From positions 498,501-562,500 of the forward strand of contig NC_013173.1 of NCBI RefSeq assembly GCF_000023225.1: 64,000 bases of DNA, in the 5' to 3' direction. The notes beneath the pieces were generated by a model that worked only from the letters and a program-made list of their open reading frames with translations, ran no database searches and was not told the origin of the DNA. The DNA is from Desulfomicrobium baculatum DSM 4028 (GTDB taxonomy: Bacteria > Desulfobacterota > Desulfovibrionia > Desulfovibrionales > Desulfomicrobiaceae). A program made the position numbers and the translations under genes. Position 1 is the stretch's first letter. Every line of letters begins with the position of its first letter. Shown here in pieces: positions 21,221-28,365 of the stretch.

Positions 21221-21968
21221 ATCTGTTGTTTTTGGCGATGCCGACGATCCGCCGCATCTGGCGGCAGAGGCCCATGAGCAGGTTGTATTCGTTCAGGCGC
21301 GGGTTGATGCGGTTGAAGAAACGCTTCAGCGGCAGCATGAAGTATTCCGGGTTGTCCTTGTTGAGGAAGTCGATCTCGATCAGGGTTTCGCGCAGCTGGT
21401 TGAAGAGGACTTCCCGCTCCTCGCTGCTGATGTAGCGATCCTTGGGCTGGCCCGCCACCTTGAAGGGTTTGGCCAGGGATTTCTTGAAGCACTCGTAAAG
21501 CACGACCATGACCGCCTGACTCAGGTTCAGCGAGGTCAGGTTGTCGGTGGTGGGGATGGTCAGGAGCTGGTTGCAGAGGTCTGTTTCCTCGTTGGTCAGC
21601 CCCTTGTCCTCGGGGCCGAAGACGATGGCGACCTTGGCGCCGGCATTGCTCTGCTCGATGATGCGCGGGGCGGCCTCCTCCGGCGTCTGGATGCCCTGGC
21701 GCCAGCCCCCGGTCCTGGCCGTGGTGCCGTAGGCGAAGGAATAGGGCGCCAGAGCTTCGGCCAGGGTCCCATGGATGCGGATGTTCTCCAAGAGGTGCCC
21801 GGCGTGGTGGGTGGCCAGGGGCAGGGCCTTGCCCTGGTCCCAATTCCATGGCTCCACCAGCACGATCTGGCCGCAGCCCATGTTCAGGCAGGCTCTGGCC
21901 ACGGAGCCGATGTTCTCGGGGTACTTGGGGCGGAAGAGGATGACGTCGATGTTCTCAAGCATGTTCAT
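21216..21968 (-). CDS. trmJ: SpoU/TrmH-family tRNA 2'-O-methyltransferase, TrmJ-like
   Basis: 250 residues from the ATG at 21968; the open frame extends upstream through a hairpin and shows no further similarity. The SPOUT knot motifs are present: RPKYPENIGSVARACLNMG (motif 1), IVFGPEDKGLTNEE (motif 2) and LTSLNLSQAVMVVLYE (motif 3). A C-terminal extension of about 80 residues is typical of TrmJ, which methylates the ribose at tRNA position 32 using SAM. The last residues (AKNNRS) end on a TAG supplied by a REP palindrome. Confidence 0.88.
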   Translation of the reverse strand: MNMLENIDVILFRPKYPENIGSVARACLNMGCGQIVLVEPWNWDQGKALPLATHHAGHLLENIRIHGTLAEALAPYSFAYGTTARTGGWRQGIQTPEEAAPRIIEQSNAGAKVAIVFGPEDKGLTNEETDLCNQLLTIPTTDNLTSLNLSQAVMVVLYECFKKSLAKPFKVAGQPKDRYISSEEREVLFNQLRETLIEIDFLNKDNPEYFMLPLKRFFNRINPRLNEYNLLMGLCRQMRRIVGIAKNNRS

Positions 21969-22037
21969 CAAATCCAAAGGTTGGGGCCGTTCAAAACCCG
22001 TTGCGGCCAGGCGCGCTTGTGCCCGGCACGGGTAAGC

Positions 22038-22075
22038 CGATTTTGAAGGGTGCTCCATGAGCCCTTCAAAATCGG
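22038..22075 (-). terminator. Stem-loop between ychF and trmJ
   Basis: Perfect 14-bp arms (22038-22051 and 22062-22075, CCGATTTTGAAGGG type) with a 10-base loop, located 38 bp after the ychF stop. No clear T tract follows on the minus strand, so it may only attenuate read-through into trmJ. Confidence 0.45.
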
Positions 22076-22112
22076 GGAACAACGCGGTCCAGAGCGGGTT
22101 TTGGGCGGCCTT

Positions 22113-23213
22113 CTAGACGTTGAAAAGGAAGTGGACCACATCCCCGTCTTTGAGGACGTACTCCTTGCCTTCCACCCGCAGCACTCCGGCGGCCCGGCAT
22201 TTGGCTTCGGTGCCGTGCTTGACGTAGTCGTCATAGGCGATGACCTCGGCCCGGATGAAGCCGCGTTCGAAATCCGTATGGATCACGCCCGCGCCCTGGG
22301 GGGCCTTGCAGCCTTGGTGAATGGTCCAGGCGCGCACTTCCTTGGGTCCGGCGGTGAAGTAGGAGCACAGGCCGAGCATTTCGTAGCCGGTGCGGATGAT
22401 CAGGTCCAGGCCCGATTCGTGCACACCGTAGGAGGACAGGAATTCCTGGGCTTCCTCCGGGGTCAGACCGACCAGCTCTTCCTCGATGCGGGCGGAAATC
22501 TTGACGCTGCGGGCGCCTCTGGCTGCGGCCAGTTCCCGGACCTGTTTGACGAAATCGTTGTCCTCGCCAAGGCCCGCCTCGTCCACGTTCATGCCGAAGA
22601 TGACCGGCTTGAAGGTGATCAGCAGCAGGTCCTTGCGCAGCTCCTGGCCCAGGTCGCTTTTGAGCTCATCGAGTTCCGAGGCCGGTTTGCCTGTGTTCAG
22701 GTGGGCCGTGAGCCTTTGCAGCAGGTCCAGCTGGGGAGCGAGGCGCTTGTCGCCCCTGATCTGCTTGGACAGGCGCTCGGCCTTGCGCTCCACGGCCTGC
22801 AGATCGGCCAGGATCAGCTCCGTATCGATGACCTCGATGTCGCGGATGGGGTTCACGGACCCGTCCACATGGATGACATCGTCGTTCTCGAAGCAGCGCA
22901 CTACGTGCAGGATGGCGTCGCATTCGCGGATGTTGGCCAGAAACTGGTTCCCGAGGCCCTCGCCCTGGCTCGCGCCCTTGACCAACCCGGCGATGTCGAT
23001 GAAGTCCACCGTGGCCTGGATGATCTTCTGTGAATTCACCAGTTCGACGAGTTTGGCCAGACGCGGGTCCGGCACCGGCACCACGGCCTTGTTGGGCTCG
23101 ATGGTGCAGAAGGGGTAGTTGGCGCTTTCGGCATTCTGGGCCTTGGTCAGCGCGTTGAAAAGAGTGGATTTGCCCACATTGGGCAGGCCCACGATGCCTA
23201 TGCTCAGTCCCAT
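22113..23213 (-). CDS. ychF: YchF family ribosome-associated ATPase
   Basis: 366 residues, the normal length. The P-loop GIVGLPNVGKSTLFNAL is at the N-terminus. The G3-like DIAGLVKGASQGEGLGNQFL shows the non-canonical Obg-group switch II. NMDE replaces the usual NKxD G4 motif (FGMNVDEAG), which in YchF/OLA1 shifts specificity from GTP to ATP. The C-terminal TGS domain ends in VHFLFNV. It is implicated in oxidative-stress control and translation. The ATG at 23213 is supported by AAGGAG upstream. Confidence 0.97.
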   Translation of the reverse strand: MGLSIGIVGLPNVGKSTLFNALTKAQNAESANYPFCTIEPNKAVVPVPDPRLAKLVELVNSQKIIQATVDFIDIAGLVKGASQGEGLGNQFLANIRECDAILHVVRCFENDDVIHVDGSVNPIRDIEVIDTELILADLQAVERKAERLSKQIRGDKRLAPQLDLLQRLTAHLNTGKPASELDELKSDLGQELRKDLLLITFKPVIFGMNVDEAGLGEDNDFVKQVRELAAARGARSVKISARIEEELVGLTPEEAQEFLSSYGVHESGLDLIIRTGYEMLGLCSYFTAGPKEVRAWTIHQGCKAPQGAGVIHTDFERGFIRAEVIAYDDYVKHGTEAKCRAAGVLRVEGKEYVLKDGDVVHFLFNV

Positions 23214-23313
23214 GCTATCTCCTTCATTTCATTTCCTTGCTCAAACATCGTGCATCGCGGCGGACATTGCGCAGGCAAGGTGCGGTAGGCCGTTTTGCAA
23301 TCGAGAGCGAGCG

Positions 23314-23344
23314 TTGACAGGAATTGGAATGGAATGTTTATGAT
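23314..23344 (+). promoter_or_regulatory. Candidate sigma-70 promoter for the aminotransferase operon
   Basis: A perfect TTGACA (23314-23319) and a five-of-six TATGAT (23339-23344) are separated by 19 bp. The spacing is slightly long but the boxes are strong. Confidence 0.5.
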
Positions 23345-23523
23345 TTGCTCAGGCGTCGGATGGTCCGGGCGCGAGGTGGCGAAGCCATAATATGATAGGC
23401 GGCGGGACGCAAGGCGCGGTTTTTTTGGGTTCAGCAGGGGTTTTGAGGGTTGTGGAAGGCAGGTTGTGCTCCTGTTTAGGCTTGTCGGTCAGATTTGAGG
23501 ATAAAAAAGGAGGAGCCGGTGTG

Positions 23524-23583
23524 ATGATGATCTTCGCGCCTCACCTCATCGAAGAATTTGAGCTTTGCCGCGAAGGGGTATAA
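23524..23583 (+). CDS. Possible 19-residue leader peptide
   Basis: Starts at ATG 23524, with a GTG at 23521 also possible, behind AAGGAGGA at 23507-23514, one of the best ribosome sites in the window. It encodes MMIFAPHLIEEFELCREGV and stops 33 bp before the aminotransferase start. No run of one amino acid suggests classic attenuation. Its position in a long leader makes a coupling or regulatory role possible; it may also be a chance ORF. Confidence 0.35.
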   Translation: MMIFAPHLIEEFELCREGV

Positions 23584-23616
23584 GCCGCCCGTATCACGAA
23601 TCGCGAGGGGGATTTT

Positions 23617-24771
23617 ATGAATGAATACCGCATTAACCCATGCTGCCAGAGCTTAAGTTCCTTCAAGGTCATGGACGTACTGGAGCGGGCCTGTGCGCTG
23701 GAGAAACAGGGCCGGGACATCGTGCATCTGCAGATCGGCGAGCCCGATTTCGACACGCCCGAGTGCGTCAAGGACGCCGCCTGCAAGGCCATCCGCGACG
23801 GCCGCTGCCAATATACCCATTCCCTGGGCATCATCGAACTGCGCGAGGCCATTTGCGCGAATTATCACGCCAAATACGGGGTGGAGGTCCATCCGGATCA
23901 GGTGCTTGTCACTGCGGGCACCTCGCCATCCATGCTGATGGTTTTTTCTCTTTTGCTCCAGCCCGGCGACCGGGTGCTGCTGTCGGACCCGAGCTATGCC
24001 TGTTATCCCAATTTCATCCGCTTCACCGGCGCGGTGGCAGATTTCGTGCCCGTGCGCGAGGAGGACGGATTCCAGTTCCGCGTGGACCAGGTCAAGGAGC
24101 GCATGGGCGAGGACGTGCGCGGCATCCTGGTCAATTCGCCTTCCAACCCCACGGGCACCCTGGTCAGCCCCGAGGTCTACTGCGGCCTGGCCGAACTGGG
24201 CGTGCCGCTCTTCTCCGATGAGATCTACCACGGGCTTGTCTATGAGGGAGAGGAGCGCACCGCCCTTGAATTCACGGACAACTGCTTTGTCTTCAACGGG
24301 TTCTCCAAGCTCTACGCCATGACCGGCTGGCGGCTCGGCTATGTCATCGCGCCCAAGGGGTACATGAAGCGCCTGCAGACCATGCAGCAGAACTTTTTCC
24401 TGTGCACCAGCTCCATTGCCCAGTGGGCCGGGGTGGCCGCCCTGACCCAGGCCGGTCCGGATGTCGAGCGCATGAAAGCCATCTACGACCAGCGCCGCAA
24501 GCACATGATCGGCAGGCTGCGCGAGCTTGGCTTCGGCATCACGGTCGAGCCCACGGGCGCCTTCTACGTGTTCGCCAACGCCAGGAAATACACGAATGAT
24601 TCCATGCAGTTCACCTTCGATCTGCTGGAGAAGGCCGGAGTCGGCGTGGCGCCGGGCGTGGATTTCGGGCCGGGAGGGGAGGGCTACATCCGTTTCTCCT
24701 ACGCCAACTCCATCGAGAAGATCGAAGAGGGCATGCGCCGGCTTGAAAAATATCTGGGAGGCCTCAAATGA
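23617..24771 (+). CDS. Class I/II PLP-dependent aminotransferase
   Basis: 384 residues, aspartate-aminotransferase superfamily. Visible motifs: HLQIGEPDFDTPE at the N-terminus, the SPSNPTGT segment for the cofactor loop, SDEIYHGLVYEG with the Asp that contacts the pyridine nitrogen, and the PLP lysine near residue 231 in FNGFSKLYAMTGWRLGY. The C-terminal Arg that binds substrate carboxylate is in GYIRFSYANS. The amino donor is not clear. The gene overlaps a small ferredoxin by 4 bp (ATGA), so the two are co-translated. Confidence 0.92.
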   Translation: MNEYRINPCCQSLSSFKVMDVLERACALEKQGRDIVHLQIGEPDFDTPECVKDAACKAIRDGRCQYTHSLGIIELREAICANYHAKYGVEVHPDQVLVTAGTSPSMLMVFSLLLQPGDRVLLSDPSYACYPNFIRFTGAVADFVPVREEDGFQFRVDQVKERMGEDVRGILVNSPSNPTGTLVSPEVYCGLAELGVPLFSDEIYHGLVYEGEERTALEFTDNCFVFNGFSKLYAMTGWRLGYVIAPKGYMKRLQTMQQNFFLCTSSIAQWAGVAALTQAGPDVERMKAIYDQRRKHMIGRLRELGFGITVEPTGAFYVFANARKYTNDSMQFTFDLLEKAGVGVAPGVDFGPGGEGYIRFSYANSIEKIEEGMRRLEKYLGGLK

Positions 24772-24959
24772 ACATGGTCGAAGTGGCCCTGAATCAGCCC
24801 TGCTGCTCCGGATGTTTGGCCTGCGTGGAGCTGGCCCCGGAGTATTTTGCCTATGACGAGGCCGCGCATGTGGCCATGATTCTGCAAAATCCCTGCGAGG
24901 AAGACCTGGCCCGCAAGGTCGTGGCCTACTGTCCGGACGACTGCATCGAGATCATCTAA
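24768..24959 (+). CDS. Small ferredoxin-like 4Fe-4S protein
   Basis: 63 residues. The cluster ligands appear as Cys-x2-Cys-x2-Cys in CSGCLAC near the N-terminus and a fourth Cys before Pro-equivalent residues in AYCPDDCIEII, the arrangement of single-cluster ferredoxins. The central part is acidic (EYFAYDEAAHVAM). Its start overlaps the aminotransferase stop, so electron transfer to or from that pathway is plausible but unproven. A strong terminator follows. Confidence 0.85.
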   Translation: MNMVEVALNQPCCSGCLACVELAPEYFAYDEAAHVAMILQNPCEEDLARKVVAYCPDDCIEII

Positions 24960-24984
24960 TAGGAATTGACGTAAATACGCAACC

Positions 24985-25014
24985 AAGGCGCTCCGTTCGG
25001 GGCGCTTTCTTGTT
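24985..25014 (+). terminator. Rho-independent terminator after the ferredoxin gene
   Basis: A 10-bp stem (AAGGCGCTCC with CGGGGCGCTTT, one T-G pair) with a GTTC loop, followed by a T-rich stretch (TTTCTTGTTTT), 26 bp after the stop. Confidence 0.85.
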
Positions 25015-25107
25015 TTATGGGCATGGCGCAACCGCTTCCACCTTGACTGTCTCACCCTTCATCTTATCAAGAATTGTTCTTTTTTTTCATTTACACCGGA
25101 GGCAGTC

Positions 25108-26307
25108 ATGACCGCCATTTCCACCGATACCCTGGCCAACATCCTGTTCCGCCTGCAATGGGAAGAGCATGGGGTGCGCCACGAAGATAGTTTTTATGCC
25201 CAGAACGTGAACCTGTGGCGGGATGTTTTTCCTGCCGGGCTTGAGAAGGAGATTCTGGGGATGAAGGCGGGAGAGTCCCGCCAGATCGACCTTGAGCCCG
25301 GCGCGCATGTGCCGGTGCGCGACATGCGAAAAGTCATGACCGTGACGCGCAAGGCCTTCAAGGTTGCGGCCGGTCAGCCCGTCATTGTCCCGATTCAGGG
25401 GCGTTTTTACCCTCAGGGAATGCTGCGCGGAGTGCCCGGCATCTACCCGCAAAACATTCAGCCCTTTCGCGTCATCAACATGGACGAGGAGACGCTGACC
25501 GTTGATCTCAATCATCCCATGGCCGATCTTGAGTCCAGGCTCGAGATTGATCCGCTCGCGGTCTGGCCCAAGACGGCGGAGTTTGGAGGGCAATGTCAGG
25601 ACTGGATCTGTGCCCTGGCCGATGGGCCGGGGCTCAAGCGCAGGGACAGGAAGGGCACGGATTTTGGACTGGGCGCACCCCTGGACAAGCCGCTTGGGGT
25701 GAACGACGCCGCGTTTTACGCCACTCCGCGCAAGGTCGCCCATGTGGACAGCCAGGCGCGTGAGAACATCGCCAAAGTCTATGCACGCCTATTGCCCGGC
25801 AGGAAACGGGTACTGGACCTCATGGCCGGCTGGCAGTCGCATCTTCCGGACGGCGTCACGGCCACGGGCCTGGGTATGAACGCGGAGGAGATGAGCGAGA
25901 ATCCTGCTCTGTCGTCCCATGTGGTGCATGATCTGAACGCCGAACCGGCGCTGCCTTTCGCGGACCGCGCTTTCGACGCCGTGATCTGCAGCCTGTCCGT
26001 GGAATACCTGACCCGGCCTCTGGATGTTTTCCGCGAGATCGCGCGGGTGCTGGAACCCGGCGGGTTGTGCGTCATGGTCTTTTCGCACCGCTGGTTTCCG
26101 GATCAGGCCGTGCGCATCTGGACCGAACTGCACGAGTTCGAGCGGGCCGGGCTGGTCACGGAATATTTCCGAGAGAGCGGGCTTTTCAAGGATTTGTCCA
26201 CATTGTCGGAGCGCGGCTGGCCCAGACCCATGGACGCAAGGGACCGCTACTATCCCATGATCCAGCATTCGGATCCGGTGCATGCGGTCTGGGGTCTGAC
26301 GACGTGA
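25108..26307 (+). CDS. SlyD/FKBP-like domain fused to a SAM-methyltransferase-like domain
   Basis: 399 residues. The N-terminal 170 or so resemble a SlyD-type FKBP: GLEKEILGMKAGESRQIDL matches the FKBP phrase before the flap, and VDLNHPMADLESRLEIDPL matches the SlyD closing strand (LNHPLAG). Residues about 225-360 resemble a class I methyltransferase of the Methyltransf_11 type: VLDLMAGWQSHLP at motif I, ALPFADRAFDAVICSLSVEYL, REIARVLEPGGLCVMVFSHRWF. Motif I lacks the usual GxGxG, so SAM binding is uncertain. It stands alone between two terminators. The start has GGAGG nearby. The predicted role, a folding-coupled methyltransferase, is inference. Confidence 0.82.
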   Translation: MTAISTDTLANILFRLQWEEHGVRHEDSFYAQNVNLWRDVFPAGLEKEILGMKAGESRQIDLEPGAHVPVRDMRKVMTVTRKAFKVAAGQPVIVPIQGRFYPQGMLRGVPGIYPQNIQPFRVINMDEETLTVDLNHPMADLESRLEIDPLAVWPKTAEFGGQCQDWICALADGPGLKRRDRKGTDFGLGAPLDKPLGVNDAAFYATPRKVAHVDSQARENIAKVYARLLPGRKRVLDLMAGWQSHLPDGVTATGLGMNAEEMSENPALSSHVVHDLNAEPALPFADRAFDAVICSLSVEYLTRPLDVFREIARVLEPGGLCVMVFSHRWFPDQAVRIWTELHEFERAGLVTEYFRESGLFKDLSTLSERGWPRPMDARDRYYPMIQHSDPVHAVWGLTT

Positions 26308-26330
26308 TGGTCGCTTCCATGAGCATATGA

Positions 26331-26377
26331 CAAAGAATGGCCGCAACCCCCTTGAGGGGCGCGGCCATTCTCTTTGC
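26331..26377. terminator. Bidirectional terminator
   Basis: Arms CAAAGAATGGCCGC (26331-26344) and GCGGCCATTCTCTTTG (26361-26376), with a 2-base bulge and an inner CCCC/GGGG stem, lie between convergent genes. T residues are present near both ends. Confidence 0.75.
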
Positions 26378-26393
26378 GTGCCGGGTATTCCGG

Positions 26394-26696
26394 CTATTTG
26401 ATTTCCGCCAAACGTTTCTGGATGGCTTCCAGTTGCGATTGCAGGGCCTCGGCCTGATTTTTCAGCGCCTGTTGCTCCATGGCCGGGTCAACGGCTCCCT
26501 GCCGCGCGAAGCGGCCCTGCGGCGCTGCCGCAAAAAAGCGGTTTCTGCGGCCTCTGCCGCCGCCGAATCCGAATCCACCGCCGCCGAATCCTCCGCCATT
26601 CGCGTAACCCGGCGTCCCGGAACCGGAGCAATATCCGGCGCCGCGTCCTGTCATGGAGCCCATGCCCATGGGTCCCGTTCCGTTACCAGCTGGCAT
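26394..26696 (-). CDS. DUF5320-family glycine-rich protein
   Basis: 100 residues from the ATG at 26696, which has a near-perfect AAGGAGGT seven bases upstream. The N-terminus MPAGNGTGPMGMGSMTGRGAG is the hallmark of DUF5320 proteins. A Gly/Phe-rich middle follows, then a C-terminal coiled coil (QQALKNQAEALQSQLEAIQK). These proteins occur beside NifX/Mrp/ferredoxin-type genes in anaerobes and are thought to relate to Fe-S or metal handling; no activity is proven. Here it is the last gene after the NifU-like and CGGC genes. Confidence 0.85.
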   Translation of the reverse strand: MPAGNGTGPMGMGSMTGRGAGYCSGSGTPGYANGGGFGGGGFGFGGGRGRRNRFFAAAPQGRFARQGAVDPAMEQQALKNQAEALQSQLEAIQKRLAEIK

Positions 26697-26745
26697 AATA
26701 CCTCCTTCCCGCCTTTCGCGGGACCAGTTGTATGAAAATTTTCCG

Positions 26746-27186
26746 TCAATTCTTTTCAAGGGCCAGACGCATGTATCTGCTTAAAGCCTCGTGTAGCGTG
26801 GAGACGGCCAGAAACGCGCAGTGATGATGGTCCTCCGGGATCTGACCGGCCTTGGCCAGGACCATTTCACCCGTGATGTCGAAAAGCTCTTCGGCCGTCT
26901 TGCCTATTGCCATTTCCGCCGCCAGGGAGCCGCAGACCACGCTGGGGCCGCAGCCGTCCGTTTCAAAGGATGCCGCGCCGACCCGGTCGCCGTCGAATTT
27001 GAGCGAGATGGCCATGCTGTCGCCGCAGGTGCCCTTGAGTTCCGCCGTGCCGTCGGCGTCGGGCAGGGGGCCCATGTTGGGCGGGTTGACCCAGCGCTGG
27101 TAGGCTTCCTCGCCCCAGGCCGCGCGCGTGTCTTCATTTATCGTATTCTGCATGGCCTCAATGATGCGGTCCAGATCGTCGCCCAT
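26746..27186 (-). CDS. NifU/IscU-like Fe-S cluster scaffold protein
   Basis: 146 residues. The NifU N-terminal-like fold shows its cysteines in LKGTCGDSMAISL, ETDGCGPSVVCGS and DHHHCAFLAVSTLHEAL, corresponding to the three cluster-binding Cys regions of IscU. Between them lies the Asp/Gly-rich loop. It probably assembles or carries an Fe-S cluster in the cytoplasm. It is the middle gene of the three-gene cluster under a sigma-54-type promoter, 18 bp after the CGGC gene. Confidence 0.88.
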   Translation of the reverse strand: MGDDLDRIIEAMQNTINEDTRAAWGEEAYQRWVNPPNMGPLPDADGTAELKGTCGDSMAISLKFDGDRVGAASFETDGCGPSVVCGSLAAEMAIGKTAEELFDITGEMVLAKAGQIPEDHHHCAFLAVSTLHEALSRYMRLALEKN

Positions 27187-27204
27187 GAAAAACCCCTACT
27201 GTGT

Positions 27205-27582
27205 TTATTCAACCACTTCCGGAACATATCCATGCGGCAGGTGCGCAGTGCCCTTGACGCAGGGGATTCCCGCCGCATCGGCGGCCTGGCGGACGAGCCG
27301 GTCCACATCCGCGCAAAAGCCGGTGCCCAGAGCCCATCCGTCCTTCTCCTTGTGCGAGAACAGGCAGGTGCAGAAGTGGACGCGCTCGGCTCCCTTGCTT
27401 TTGAGTATCCGGGCCATGTCTGCCACGTTTTCTCCCGGACATCGACAGGTGAAAACGCCCGCGATTTCCGGCACCTCGCAGCCCGCGAAACCTTCCGCAG
27501 CGGAGGAGAGCGCCTTGAAACAGGAGGTCAGAGGACATTTGGTTTCATTTTTTTCGCAACGGATGATGCCTATTTTGGACAT
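27205..27582 (-). CDS. CGGC-domain protein
   Basis: 125 residues with many cysteines: IIRCEKNETKCPLTSCF, FAGCEVPEIAGVFTCRCPG, ERVHFCTCLFSHKEKDG and GFCADVDRL. This matches the CGGC domain family (PF08821), small putative metal-binding proteins of anaerobes. The fourth conserved position here reads CTCLF rather than CGGC, a common variant. First gene after the sigma-54 site, so it is likely cotranscribed with the NifU-like and DUF5320 genes. Function unknown; metal or cluster binding is inferred from the cysteines. Confidence 0.85.
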   Translation of the reverse strand: MSKIGIIRCEKNETKCPLTSCFKALSSAAEGFAGCEVPEIAGVFTCRCPGENVADMARILKSKGAERVHFCTCLFSHKEKDGWALGTGFCADVDRLVRQAADAAGIPCVKGTAHLPHGYVPEVVE

Positions 27583-27660
27583 GGATACTCCATTTCATGG
27601 TTGTCGGGTGCTTTGGCGTCGGCAGGTGGTTTCCGGGCCGCGCCTCTTTGGTGCAAGCAA

Positions 27661-27676
27661 AGCAAATGCGGTGCCA
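27661..27676 (-). promoter_or_regulatory. Sigma-54 (RpoN) promoter for the CGGC/NifU/DUF5320 operon
   Basis: On the minus strand TGGCAC-N5-TTGCT, with the invariant GG and GC dinucleotides separated by exactly 10 bp, 79 bp upstream of the CGGC start. A GTTGCGG/CCGCAAC inverted pair (27737-27743 and 27774-27780) lies at a distance suitable for an enhancer-binding protein. Confidence 0.75.
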
Positions 27677-27869
27677 TGTGTCGGGTGGCTTGGTAAAAAA
27701 AGGTCTGACTGCCTGAAAGTATTTGGAAAATTGATTGTTGCGGGAAACTGGATGACAGCTCACCGAGGCATGACCGCAACCCAGGCAAGAACATTGAGTA
27801 GCGCAAAAGCAACTCTGCTTCGCGGTCTGAAGCAGGATGGGAGAGTGGTCAGGTCATCATGGGAGTTGT

Positions 27870-27974
27870 GCAAGAAAGGGGGGCACGCATCACACCAAGA
27901 AAAGCACCAAGAAAGGGGTCACACCAAGAAAGGGGTCACCAAGAAAGGGGTCACACCAAGAAAGGGTCACCCAT
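27870..27974 (+). repeat. Irregular tandem array of CACCAAGAAAGGGGTCA-type units
   Basis: Five to seven copies of a 13-17-bp unit (core AAGAAAGGGGTCA) at 27871, 27895, 27907, 27925, 27940 and 27957, with small length changes between copies. It is not a CRISPR array: there are no constant spacers. The unit resembles the GGGTC-rich sequence next to the RAYT remnants at 29481 and 30174. Confidence 0.85.
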
Positions 27975-28145
27975 CAAAAGGACCGAGGTCAAGAGAAAGT
28001 GCTCCAGCGGGCCAGAAAATTAGGTTTTCTCGCCTCGGACAAAACTACTTGATAATACCTCGAATTTCTTTGTTTTTGCCTTTCTCGAAATATCAGCTTT
28101 GCGATGTCAGCGTATTTCGCCGCACCAGTCACCCATCAGGATCTA

Positions 28146-28178
28146 GGCTGCCGGAGCAGCCCCACCGTCTTGCGACGG
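28146..28178 (-). ncRNA. Two adjacent stable hairpins 3' of the IS110 transposase (candidate bridge RNA part)
   Basis: Read on the minus strand: CCGTC-GCAA-GACGG, with a GNRA tetraloop only in this orientation, followed by GGCTGC-TCCG-GCAGCC. They lie about 190 nt after the transposase stop. IS1111-type IS110 elements carry their guide RNA at this end. The assignment is inference; only the hairpins are seen. Confidence 0.3.
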
Positions 28179-28365
28179 CCAGATAATCTTCGATCCCACG
28201 CCATGTCCAAAGTGTTTTTACAGATCTCATGGTTGTGAACCAACCCGTTGCTGGCTCATGTCGTGGTCGGCGAAACAAAGTCATCCGAAAAGCTGGAAGC
28301 GATGGCTACCAATCAGATCTGGTGGTTATTCCAACCCTAATGCTGGTTCCCCACCGCCTCCAAAT

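Larger units (their letters stand above)
23214..23616. other. Intergenic region with a promoter and a possible leader ORF (403 bp)
   Basis: Divergent region between ychF and the aminotransferase gene. It contains a near-consensus promoter at 23314-23344 and a 19-residue ORF at 23524-23583 with a very strong ribosome site. A weak G+C-rich segment followed by seven T residues occurs at about 23405-23428. The inferred 5' leader of the aminotransferase transcript would be about 265 nt. Confidence 0.5.
27583..28365. other. Non-coding stretch between the CGGC operon and the IS110 transposase (783 bp)
   Basis: Holds, from left to right: the CGGC operon promoter, a tandem array at 27870-27974, an inverted pair CCGAGG/CCTCGG around 27982-28037, and a folded A+T-richer stretch at 28100-28365 that belongs to the 3' side of the transposase. 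Open frames here have repetitive or implausible translations and no ribosome site. Confidence 0.6.

Noticed and set aside
27870-27974. CRISPR array
   Set aside because: The units are irregular and lack unique spacers of constant length.
27837-28186. Lysine/arginine-rich coding frame across the tandem array
   Set aside because: The reading (repeated KKGVTPRKG) only reflects the DNA repeat and has no ribosome site or family similarity.
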